Assembly: GCA_035294265.1 (NCBI GenBank)
Contig: DATGLK010000044.1
Location: 56,900-120,899, forward strand
DNA length: 64,000 nucleotides
Reading direction: 5' to 3'
From: Candidatus Binataceae bacterium
Lineage (GTDB): Bacteria; Desulfobacterota; Binatia; Binatales; Binataceae
The notes beneath the pieces were generated by a model. That model made no database searches and was not told where the DNA came from. It was given only the letters and a program-made list of their open reading frames with translations. The position numbers and the translations under genes were made by a program. Shown piece by piece: positions 57,042 to 64,000 of this stretch (position 1 is the first letter of the stretch; every line of letters begins with the position of its first letter).

Positions 57042-58031
57042 TCAGGAGACCGCTGGCTTGCGCGACGCCTCCTTCAGCAGTAGTCCCACGTTGCCCGCTA
57101 GAATCCGCTCGCCAGTGGCGCCTAGGGCGCGAAGCTCGGCCACGAACGATCGCACCGCCTCGCGGGCGCGAATTTCCTGCGGGTAATCGCTGGCAAACAC
57201 GATTCGGCTGGCGGGCAATTCCACCAGCGAGGCCTTGACCGAACTGATCGCGCCGCAAAAGCCCGCGGTGTCGAACACTATCCGCTCGCGCAGGTAATAG
57301 TCGAAATCGTGCTCGGGCTTGAGCCCGTGGCGGGGATTTCCTGCGGTGCCCCAAAAATCCTTGTCCTGGTAGCTGCGCACGCGGCCCAGCACCGAGGCGA
57401 TCCCGCCGCCCAGATGGGCCATCTGCACGGTTAGTCCGGGATGGCGGTCGAACACCCCGCCATTAATCAGGCGGATAGTCGCCAGGGCCAGGGAAAACTC
57501 GCGCCCCACCGAACGGGCGGTGTCGAAGGCATCAAAAGGCTGGGGAAAGTTGAGCTTCAGCGCGGGGTGCACAAAGACATACAACCCCAAGCTCTCGGCC
57601 GTCTGCCAGAAGGGCTCGAATTGGGGCGCGTCCAAAAACAATCCGTCCACTTCCGAAGTGATGATCACGCCTTGGAAGCCCAGTTCCAGCTTGCAACGCT
57701 TGAGTTCCGCCATCGCTGGCTCGCCGCCCAAGGGATGGACGTGGGCGCAACCGATGAAGCGACCGGGATAGTCGCGCTCGGCGGCACGCGCGCGATCGTT
57801 GATCAGACGCGAGCGCTCCAATCCGGCGCACATCCCCGCGCCGCTGGTCAGCACCGCCGCGTCGATTCCCGCCGTGTCCATCATGCGGATATGTTCATCG
57901 AGGTCGAACAGCAGCCGATGGGAGGTATAGCTGGGCGCACCGGTCTCGTCGTAGGACAAAACCATCTTGTCGCCGGGATCTTCCTTGAAGAGCTCTCGCG
58001 GGGTGAAGTGATGCTGAAAATCGACGATCAT
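57042..58031 (-). CDS. Amidohydrolase, ACMSD-like
   Basis: A 329-residue cytoplasmic metalloenzyme of the amidohydrolase-2 family. It opens VDFQHHFTPREL with the metal-binding HxH replaced by QHH, followed by LYVFVHPALKLN, VQMAHLGGG and IVFASDYPQEIRAREA with the catalytic Asp. Related enzymes decarboxylate or hydrolyse ring-cleavage products. AGGAG lies before ATG 58031. It differs from the exported relative at 41880 by lacking a Tat signal. Confidence 0.87.
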   Translation of the reverse strand: MIVDFQHHFTPRELFKEDPGDKMVLSYDETGAPSYTSHRLLFDLDEHIRMMDTAGIDAAVLTSGAGMCAGLERSRLINDRARAAERDYPGRFIGCAHVHPLGGEPAMAELKRCKLELGFQGVIITSEVDGLFLDAPQFEPFWQTAESLGLYVFVHPALKLNFPQPFDAFDTARSVGREFSLALATIRLINGGVFDRHPGLTVQMAHLGGGIASVLGRVRSYQDKDFWGTAGNPRHGLKPEHDFDYYLRERIVFDTAGFCGAISSVKASLVELPASRIVFASDYPQEIRAREAVRSFVAELRALGATGERILAGNVGLLLKEASRKPAVS

Positions 58032-58142
58032 GACGCGCTCCTGCGGGCCGGGAGTTTTGCCGCGATAGTAGCAGATTCCCAGGCCCGGTTAACCCGCCTT
58101 CGGTGCTTGCCACCAAGCCGTGCGATCGGCCACACTGCGCCT

Positions 58143-58949
58143 ATGACTGATCCAAAACCCGTGCACAAAGCCGCTTCGGGTGAAGCGCGCATTCCCGGCG
58201 GATTCGATCGGATAGCGAGCCATTACGGTGCCGGCGAATACCATCGGCGCCGACGCGACGCTGTCCTGCTGGCTCTGAATGAGGAATTCGGGCGGGCTCG
58301 CCAGGTGCTCGATCTGGGCTGCGGCAACGGCAGCTTCACCACCGAATTGGCCAAAATGGCCAATGTAAGGCGGCTGGTGGGCGCGGATCGCGCGCAAGCG
58401 ATGCTGGAGGAAACTCGCGCGCGCACCGTGCCCGCGCCGTTGCTGGTGCGCAACGACATGTGCTGGCTGCCCTTTCGCTCCGCCACTTTCGACCTGGTGC
58501 TGTGCAGCCACGTTCTGATCTTTGCCTCCGACCTGGCCCGCGCGGTCAGCGATATCGCCCGCGTCTTGCAACCCGGCGGCACCCTGATCGCCACGCTGTC
58601 GCCGCGCGGCGGCTTGCGCAGCGATCTGCGCGGCATGATGCCGGCGGCGCAGTGGCAGCACTTCGAGCCGCTGGTCTTCGGCGCGATGACGATGGAAGGC
58701 GAGGACGCCGTCGATCACGAGCGGTATCGCAAGCTTTACGCCGCGGCCGGATTGGAAGCGATCGCGGTTACGGTCAGCTTCGAGATCGAATTTGCCCACG
58801 TCGAGGAGTGGCTGAACGGCCAATGGCTGCGCCGCGAGGAAGGCGCCGATCGAGCGGCCGCGTTGGCCGAGATTGCGCGCCTGCGCGAGCAGATTCCCGC
58901 CGTGCTCAATCTGCGCGAGCCGTTGCTGATCGGCCGCCGCCCCAGCTAA
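58143..58949 (+). CDS. SAM-dependent class I methyltransferase
   Basis: A 268-residue protein with the class I fold: SAM-binding VLDLGCGNGSFTTELAK near residues 59-75, then the acidic loop VGADRAQ and DLVLCSHVL before the typical ARVLQPGGTLI strand. The resemblance to BioC/UbiE-like enzymes is general. ATG 58143 gives a normal length. It is divergent from the amidohydrolase. Substrate is unknown. Confidence 0.85.
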   Translation: MTDPKPVHKAASGEARIPGGFDRIASHYGAGEYHRRRRDAVLLALNEEFGRARQVLDLGCGNGSFTTELAKMANVRRLVGADRAQAMLEETRARTVPAPLLVRNDMCWLPFRSATFDLVLCSHVLIFASDLARAVSDIARVLQPGGTLIATLSPRGGLRSDLRGMMPAAQWQHFEPLVFGAMTMEGEDAVDHERYRKLYAAAGLEAIAVTVSFEIEFAHVEEWLNGQWLRREEGADRAAALAEIARLREQIPAVLNLREPLLIGRRPS

Positions 58950-59349
58950 TTCCAGCTCCCGTTCGCTTCTGCCAAGGCGAGCCCGGCCATCTGACCGGCG
59001 CAGCCGATTGACGCGCGCGGGACCGCGCGAGCGACTGCGCCGGCGGACTCGCTTAGCGCGGGATGGCGGAAGAAAGGCGCCGGCCTGTGGAACGTGCCAA
59101 TCGAACCGGGCAAGTCCCAAAGGGAACCTGCTGCTTCCTCGCGCACCGATTTATGGCCATCGCTCTGGGACCCGTGCGCGGCGCGCCCTTGCCCGAACCT
59201 GAATTAATTTGCTAGGGCTTGGTCCCATGCTTTTGGCACGCCGTTGAATCTGCGGGCGGCTCGATGGATTCGAGCGCCCTGGCCCTGTGCCGTAGCGAGC
59301 CGTAAAACAGCGCCTCGCCGCGGCCACGGCCGCGAATAGCGAGGTACTG
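58950..59349. other. 400-base gap before the three-gene flavin/diiron operon
   Basis: No gene with family features is found on either strand. The part 59220-59340 lies upstream of the operon start and should hold its promoter; nothing stands out against the high GC background. No repeat or terminator is visible. Confidence 0.4.
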
Positions 59350-60477
59350 ATGACACTATCGGAGCCTTACCAAACTCTGCTGGAGCGGGCATGCGGCGAA
59401 ACTATCGGACCCTCAGCGGCAGAAGTCGATCGCACGGGCAGCTTTCCGTCGGCTTCTATCGCAGCGCTTAAAGCGGCGGGCTTGCTCGGCGCTGTCAGCG
59501 CCCGAGAAGTCGGCGGCCTGGCCCTGGGCGCTGCCGGCGCGGCGGCGATCATCGAGCGGGTGGCGCGCGAGTGCGCCTCCACCGCAATGGTGCTGTGCAT
59601 GCATTATTGCGGCGCCGCGGTCCTGGAGGCCTACGCCCCGGTCGAAGTACGGCGCGCCACCGCCAGCGGCGAGCATCTGAGCACCCTGGCCTTCAGCGAA
59701 GAGGGCTCGCGCAGCCATTTCTGGGCTCCGCTGAGCACCGCGCGCGCCGACGGCGCCGACGTCGTCCTGGATGCGCGCAAGAGCTGGGTCACGTCCGCCT
59801 CGACGGCGACCGCCTATGTCTGGTCCTCCAAGCCGCTGGCAGCCGAGGGCCTCAGCACACTGTGGCTGGTGCCACGCCAGAGTTCGGGAGTGACGCTCAA
59901 CGGCAGGTTCGACGGCCTGGGTCTGCGCGGCAACGACTCAGCCCCGGTTGCCGCCAACGGCGCGCGCCTGCCGCGCAGCGCGATGCTGGGTGAGGACGGC
60001 GGCGGCTTCGCCATCATGATGGGAGTGGTCCTGCCCCTGTTCAACGTCCTCAACGCCGCCTGCTCGACGGGTCTGATGGAAGCCGCCGTCAGCCGCAGCG
60101 CCCAACACGCATCGGCCATCCGCCATGCCGACACCCAGAGCAGCCTGGCCCAACTGCCCACCATCCGCAGTTATCTGGCACGGATGCGGATTAAGACCGA
60201 CCTGGCGCGCGCGCTGTTAACCGATACGTTGGCCGCGCTTGAATCGGGGCGCGCCGACACGATGCTGCGGGTGCTTCAGTGCAAGGCCGCCGCGGGCGAA
60301 AGCGCCAACGAGGTGCTGGACCTGGCGATGCGGATTTGCGGGGGCGCGGCCTTTCGCAAGGACGTTGGCGTGGAGCGCTATTTTCGCGACGCGCGGGCCG
60401 CGGGCGCGATGGCTCCCACCACCGACGTGCTTTACGATTTCATCGGCAAAGCGGTCTGCGGCATGGAGTTGTTCTAA
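59350..60477 (+). CDS. Acyl-CoA-dehydrogenase-fold flavoprotein lacking the catalytic Glu
   Basis: A 375-residue protein of the acyl-CoA dehydrogenase superfamily. AFSEEGSRSHF replaces the usual TEP-GSD block, and the end reads CGGAAFRKDVGVERYFRDAR, then MAPTTDVLYDF. In dehydrogenases this last part is YEGTSEI with the base Glu; here that position is Ala355. Family relatives without the Glu (DszC, SfnC and hydroxylase groups) use reduced flavin and oxygen. It may therefore be a monooxygenase or desaturase-like enzyme. Its stop shares a base with the next ATG (TAATG). Confidence 0.75.
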   Translation: MTLSEPYQTLLERACGETIGPSAAEVDRTGSFPSASIAALKAAGLLGAVSAREVGGLALGAAGAAAIIERVARECASTAMVLCMHYCGAAVLEAYAPVEVRRATASGEHLSTLAFSEEGSRSHFWAPLSTARADGADVVLDARKSWVTSASTATAYVWSSKPLAAEGLSTLWLVPRQSSGVTLNGRFDGLGLRGNDSAPVAANGARLPRSAMLGEDGGGFAIMMGVVLPLFNVLNAACSTGLMEAAVSRSAQHASAIRHADTQSSLAQLPTIRSYLARMRIKTDLARALLTDTLAALESGRADTMLRVLQCKAAAGESANEVLDLAMRICGGAAFRKDVGVERYFRDARAAGAMAPTTDVLYDFIGKAVCGMELF

Positions 60478-61346
60478 TGGCTACGCTCGCTTCCTCCCCA
60501 CTTATCCTGGGCGCCGTCGCCTACGATCCCAAAGTGGTAACCATCTGGGAGGGTTTCCGCGAATATTTTTGCGCCCACGGCCTGAACTTCGACTACGTCC
60601 TGTTCTCCAACTACGAGCGTCAGGTCGAAGCTCATTTTCGCGGCCACATCGATGTCGCCTGGAACTCTCCGCTGGCCTGGCTGCAAAGCCTGATGCTGGG
60701 CAAAAGCCTGGGGCGCGAGGTCGAAGCCCTGTGCATGCGCGATTCCGATCGCGATCTGACCTCGGTGCTGGTGGTACGCGGCGACAGCGCGATCAAACAT
60801 CTGGCCGATCTCCGCGGACGCAAGCTAGCTGTGGGCGCGGCCGATTCTCCCCAAGCCACGCTCATTCCCATGGAACTGCTCAGCGGCCACGAACTGCTGC
60901 CCGAGCGCGATTATGAGCTGCTCGGATTCGACCGCCTGGTGGGCAAGCACGGCGATCACATCGGCGGCGAACGCGACGCGGCGCAGGCGCTGATGCGTGG
61001 GCGGGCCGACGCCGCGGCGATGCTGGACGGCAACCTGACGCTGTTCAGCCGCGAAGGCACCCTGCCGCCCGGCTCGTTCAGAGTGCTGGCACAGACACCA
61101 CCCTACGACCATTGCAATCTGACTGTGATGGCCGACGCCGCCGCCACCCCCTCGGTTCAGCACCTGCGCCAGTTGCTGTTGGACATGAGTTACGCCGACC
61201 CGCGGGTGCGGCCGCTGCTCGATCTGGAAGGCCTCAAGCGCTGGCTGCCTGGGCGCACTAGCGGCTACCAGCAACTGGCGGCCGCGGTCGCCCGCTTTCA
61301 CACCGCCGACGAGTTCGTAAGTCAGGTGGCGGCACGATGGCGCTAG
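60477..61346 (+). CDS. PhnD/SsuA-fold binding protein without signal peptide
   Basis: A 289-residue protein with the two-lobe periplasmic-binding fold of the PhnD group: YDPKVVTIWEGFREYF, then GHIDVAWNSPLAWL, LTSVLVVRGDSAIKHLADLRG and the second-lobe ALMRGRADAAAM. No signal peptide or lipobox precedes it, and it overlaps both neighbours, so it probably stays in the cytoplasm. The desulfinase DszB uses this fold as an enzyme, a useful precedent. The ligand is unknown; no ABC transporter genes are near. Confidence 0.75.
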   Translation: MATLASSPLILGAVAYDPKVVTIWEGFREYFCAHGLNFDYVLFSNYERQVEAHFRGHIDVAWNSPLAWLQSLMLGKSLGREVEALCMRDSDRDLTSVLVVRGDSAIKHLADLRGRKLAVGAADSPQATLIPMELLSGHELLPERDYELLGFDRLVGKHGDHIGGERDAAQALMRGRADAAAMLDGNLTLFSREGTLPPGSFRVLAQTPPYDHCNLTVMADAAATPSVQHLRQLLLDMSYADPRVRPLLDLEGLKRWLPGRTSGYQQLAAAVARFHTADEFVSQVAARWR

Positions 61347-62536
61347 AGCTGGAGGGGCTGCCGTTCGAAGAGGGCGGCTATCTGCTGGTCAAACAGGCCC
61401 TGCGCGCGCTGCAAGCCGGCGACAAATTAACCATCATCGGCAGCGCCCCCGACCTCGAGCCCCATCTGCGCGGCTGGTGCCGGCAGGAAGGACATACCCT
61501 GCTCGAGACGCGCCGCCATCCCCACGGGATCGCGCTGGTGGTCGAAGCGGGCGCGGCATCGGCGCAGCGCTGGGCCGGCGCGCAGCGCGCCGGTCACGCC
61601 AACGGGCACCGGCGCGGGGCCGTGGTCGGGCATGCGCTCGCAAGTTGGGGGCTCGCCGCCAGGGGTGCGCTGGTGGAAGCGGGCGCGCCGCCATTCGATT
61701 TTCCCCTGGCCGAGCGCATCGAGGTCTGGACCGTGGACAGCGCGCGGCTGTATGCGCAGGCGGCGGCCAATCAATGGGATCCCAATCGCGCGATCCCCTG
61801 GAACAAGCCCTTCGACCTGCCGGCGGAGGTCGAGGACGCGGTGGTCCAAGTAATGACCTATCTGGTCGAAAACGAAACCGCCGCGCTACTGGTGCCAAGC
61901 CGCTTCTTGACGCAGATCCATCCCCATTTTCGCGAAACCCTTCAACTTCTCGCGGTGCAAGCCAGCGACGAAGCTCGCCACATGGAAGTCTTCACGCGCC
62001 GGGCCACTCTCAAGCGCGACCATCCGGGGCTATCCAGCGCTGGCGGTCAGGCCTCGCTCAAGACTCTGCTGGAAGAAGCCGATTTCGCTTGCGCCTCCTT
62101 TCTGCTCTCGGTGCTGGGCGAAGGCAGCTTTCTGGCCTTGCTGGGGTTTCTGGCCCATCATGCACCCGACCCGGTAACCGAGGCCGCTTGCCGGCTGGCG
62201 GCTCAGGACGAGGGGCGTCACGTCGGTTTCGCCCTCAGCCATCTTCATGAGCGCGTCGCTCAGCAGCCCGCGCTGCGCGAGCAACTGGCCGCCGCCGTGC
62301 GCCGCCGCCATCACGCCCTGCGCGATACTGCAGGCCTCAACGGCGAAGTCTTCGACGCGCTGATCGTGCTGGCGGCCGGTTCCTGGCAACCGGCCGCGCT
62401 GGCCGCCGGCTATCGGCGCGTGATCGGCTTGGTCACGGCGATGGACGAGGGACGGCGCAAACGCCTGCTGGCATTGGGATTCGCCGCCCAGGATGCCGCC
62501 GAGCTTTCCTCGCTCCATACGCGCAACTTCATGTAG
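61337..62536 (+). CDS. Fusion: degenerate TusA-like domain + diiron ferritin-like domain
   Basis: A 399-residue protein. Residues 1-70 resemble TusA sulfur carriers (YLLVKQALRALQAGDKL, then LRGWCRQEGHTLLE), but the CPxP active motif is FEEG (10-13), so the carrier Cys is lost; Cys48 remains. After a linker, residues 130-399 form a ferritin-like four-helix domain with a full iron set: Glu178 or Glu180, Glu212-x2-His215 (DEARHMEVF), Glu262, and Glu292-x2-His295 (QDEGRHVGF). It should bind two irons and activate oxygen. ATG 61337 overlaps the previous gene by 10 bases. Confidence 0.75.
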   Translation: MALELEGLPFEEGGYLLVKQALRALQAGDKLTIIGSAPDLEPHLRGWCRQEGHTLLETRRHPHGIALVVEAGAASAQRWAGAQRAGHANGHRRGAVVGHALASWGLAARGALVEAGAPPFDFPLAERIEVWTVDSARLYAQAAANQWDPNRAIPWNKPFDLPAEVEDAVVQVMTYLVENETAALLVPSRFLTQIHPHFRETLQLLAVQASDEARHMEVFTRRATLKRDHPGLSSAGGQASLKTLLEEADFACASFLLSVLGEGSFLALLGFLAHHAPDPVTEAACRLAAQDEGRHVGFALSHLHERVAQQPALREQLAAAVRRRHHALRDTAGLNGEVFDALIVLAAGSWQPAALAAGYRRVIGLVTAMDEGRRKRLLALGFAAQDAAELSSLHTRNFM

Positions 62537-62654
62537 GTCGCCTCACGCCTTTCGCCCCAGGCGTCAAGCGCGGAGCGAGGTGATCCAGTGGCGCCTGCCA
62601 CCGCGTCACAGCCGTTGCAGGTGGTGAAAACCCTTGGGGTGGGCGAAAATCCTA

Positions 62655-62757
62655 ACCCTGCTTGAAAAGCAACCCCACATCAAGGATGGCTTCCTCTCCC
62701 CCTGGCCAGGGGGGAGAGGATTCGGACAGGCCGCGAAGCAGGCTTTTTCCGCGGCCT
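62655..62757 (-). repeat. Dispersed palindromic repeat, copy B
   Basis: In reverse orientation it repeats the blocks of copy A: GGCCGCGGAAAAAGCCT, a near-perfect stem (62693-62719, CCTCTCCCCCTGG with CCAGGGGGGAGAGG, one extra G) and a similar tail. It fills the space between two convergent stop codons and may work as a two-way terminator. Confidence 0.6.
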
Positions 62758-62758
62758 A

Positions 62759-64000
62759 TCAGTAACCGATCGCGGTCAATTGCTGGACGCTGGTCGCACT
62801 GCCGCCAGCGCTATTGACCGACACGGTTGACAGCGTGATCGGATTGGCCAGCGGACCGCCGCCGATCACCGACTGCGAAGTGCCTGTTCCGCCGTGGTTG
62901 CTGCCGTTGCTGCTCCCGCAGCCGGCCAGAGCCACCGCCAGCATCAAGCCACCCAGTGCGATTAGCGCCACTTGCCGCCGCCGGCAATTACCCAGCGGCA
63001 TCAGCATCAGACCCACCATCAGCAATCCTCCTCCCAGCGGCGTCAGCGGACCGCCATCGTGATGGCCGCCGCCCGGGCCTAACAGCGCGGCATAAATCGC
63101 TCCCTGGCCGGCCGTCGCCAGGCTGTTGGCGGTTTGGGCCGTGATGGCGAAGGCGACCGTCTGGCCCGGCCCTACTGTCACCGGCGGATTGAAATTAAAG
63201 GTGTTGCTGGCCGTTACCGGCGACACCGTCACACTCTGGTTGGTGCCCGCAACGCTGAGCGTTAGCGAGGCCAGAGCGGCGGGATTGCTGGCCGTAACTA
63301 CCGCCGAGTGAATCTGCTGCACGCTGGTGGTGTTGTTGACATAGCTGAACGCGCCGGCGTTGACGTTCTGCCCGCCCGTGCTGCTGACCACAACCGGTTT
63401 GGGCGCATAGATCGTCCCCGACTGCTGTCCCGGAACCGGGGTCGGAACCGCCGTAACAGTCGGCGTGGGCGGCTCGCTGGTCGGCGTCGGCGTCACCACC
63501 GGCCCCTGAGTCGGGGTCGAGGTTGGCGCTATCGGCGAGGGCGAGGGAGTCGGCCGCGGGCTAGGGCTCGGGCTGGGCGAGGGCGACGGCGTCGGACTAG
63601 GCGATTGCGTTGGACTCGGCGAGGGCGAGGGTGTCGGGCTCGGCGAGGGTGTCGGGCTGGGCGAAGCCGTCGGACTTGGCGAGGGCGACGGCGTCGGACT
63701 AGGCGAAGCCGTTGGACTCGGCGAGGGTGTTGGGCTTGGCGAAGGCGACGGGGTCGGGGACTGCGAAGCTGTCGGGCTGGGTGACGGCGACGGCGTCGGG
63801 CTCGGCGTTGGCGACGGGGTTGGGCTCGGTGTCGGAGTCGGAGATGGCGTCGGGGTCGGAGTCGGCGTTGGCGTTGGCGTTGGCGTTGGCGATGGTGTCG
63901 GCGTTGGCGTTGGCGTTGGTGTTGGGGTCGGCGATGGTGTTGGGGTCGGCGATGGTGTTGGGGTCGGCGATGGTGTTGGGGTCGGCGATGGTGTTGGGGT
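62759..64000 (-). CDS. Pro/Thr/Ser-repeat surface protein, C-terminal part (cut by window edge)
   Basis: The minus frame is open from the right edge to a TGA at 62759 (413 residues seen). First comes about 165 residues of Pro alternating with Thr or Ser, then a beta-rich domain (near [20 protein letters not shown]), then a tail with [34 protein letters not shown]: two hydrophobic stretches around an Arg cluster. Similar tails anchor surface proteins in acidobacteria and relatives. The protein is therefore probably exported and wall- or membrane-attached. The N-terminus and any signal lie outside the window; a GTG at 63499 is not the start. Confidence 0.72.
   Translation of the reverse strand, partial: TPTPSPTPTPSPTPTPSPTPTPSPTPTPTPTPTPTPSPTPTPTPTPTPTPTPSPTPTPSPTPSPTPSPTPSPSPSPTASQSPTPSPSPSPTPSPSPTASPSPTPSPSPSPTASPSPTPSPSPTPSPSPSPTQSPSPTPSPSPSPSPSPRPTPSPSPIAPTSTPTQGPVVTPTPTSEPPTPTVTAVPTPVPGQQSGTIYAPKPVVVSSTGGQNVNAGAFSYVNNTTSVQQIHSAVVTASNPAALASLTLSVAGTNQSVTVSPVTASNTFNFNPPVTVGPGQTVAFAITAQTANSLATAGQGAIYAALLGPGGGHHDGGPLTPLGGGLLMVGLMLMPLGNCRRRQVALIALGGLMLAVALAGCGSSNGSNHGGTGTSQSVIGGGPLANPITLSTVSVNSAGGSATSVQQLTAIGY
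63503..64000. repeat. Low-complexity tandem repeats coding the Pro/Thr/Ser stalk
   Basis: All units are multiples of three bases, keeping the frame. At the right edge four perfect 18-base units (GGTGTTGGGGTCGGCGAT) run from 63918 to 63989 and a fifth is cut. Earlier repeats are 6 to 12 bases and more drifted. Perfect copies at one end suggest recent expansion by slippage. Confidence 0.85.

Noticed and set aside
60477-61346. Reading the binding-fold gene as part of an ABC importer
   Set aside because: No permease or ATPase gene is present nearby, there is no signal peptide, and both ends overlap genes for cytoplasmic enzymes.
63503-64000. Regular repeats that might suggest a CRISPR array
   Set aside because: Units are 18 bases with no spacers and stay in frame as Pro/Thr/Ser codons; this is a coding tandem repeat.

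Overview
The window is GC-rich DNA, densely packed with genes, from a Gram-negative bacterium. A tripartite RND efflux system with an outer-membrane factor, Tat-signal molybdoenzymes and periplasmic cytochromes c show this. The gene mix is aerobic and degradative: acyl-CoA dehydrogenases, class III CoA transferases, a LigB-type extradiol dioxygenase, metal-dependent amidohydrolases and an LLM flavoprotein. With an alpha2-type glycyl-tRNA synthetase next to pyruvate phosphate dikinase, this suits an uncultured deltaproteobacterium-like lineage such as Candidatus Binatota. That placement is inference from gene content; no rRNA is present to test it.

Layout. 0-9.5 kb: start of icd (minus, cut by the edge), an acyl-CoA dehydrogenase, an iron-sulfur subunit with two tandem Tat-exported xanthine-oxidase-family molybdenum subunits, an HSL-type esterase, a ferredoxin/reductase pair and an NTF2-like protein. 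9.5-12.2 kb: a GT39-type membrane glycosyltransferase and a small soluble histidine kinase. 12.7-21.8 kb: a complete, tightly overlapped type III-B CRISPR operon (cmr1-cmr6) followed by two CARF-domain effectors. There is no Cas1, Cas2, Cas6 or CRISPR array. 22-28.4 kb: housekeeping genes (ppdK, glyS, glnB, plsY, tRNA-Pro). 28.7-32.5 kb: a LigB dioxygenase and a small ORF plus two CaiB/BaiF CoA transferases. 32.7-41.8 kb: an RND efflux operon with two tandem pumps that share a nearly identical tract.

42-47.5 kb: amidohydrolase, cytochrome c, a large pseudokinase-like membrane protein, a histidine phosphatase and an MntP-like exporter. 47.5-49.8 kb is a worn region: a P-type ATPase missing its front part, two overlapping small exported proteins, a C-terminal scrap of a VOC (glyoxalase-fold) gene, a perfect hairpin and a short tandem repeat. 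49.8-59 kb: LLM oxidoreductase, DUF1232 protein, gamma-glutamyltranspeptidase with a cytochrome c, GH15 glucoamylase/trehalase-like enzyme, DedA protein, DUF2007 protein, amidohydrolase and methyltransferase. 59.3-62.5 kb: an overlapping three-gene operon joining an acyl-CoA-dehydrogenase-fold protein without its usual catalytic glutamate, a PhnD-like binding-protein fold without a signal peptide, and a fusion of a degenerate TusA domain to a diiron ferritin-like domain. The right edge cuts a Pro/Thr/Ser-repeat surface protein.

The two most interesting systems are the array-less Cmr operon, whose Cas10 has lost its HD nuclease but keeps the GGDD cyclase and is paired with two different CARF effectors (one with a RelE-like tail, one with HEPN), and the three-gene flavin/binding-fold/diiron operon, for which I know no described pathway.
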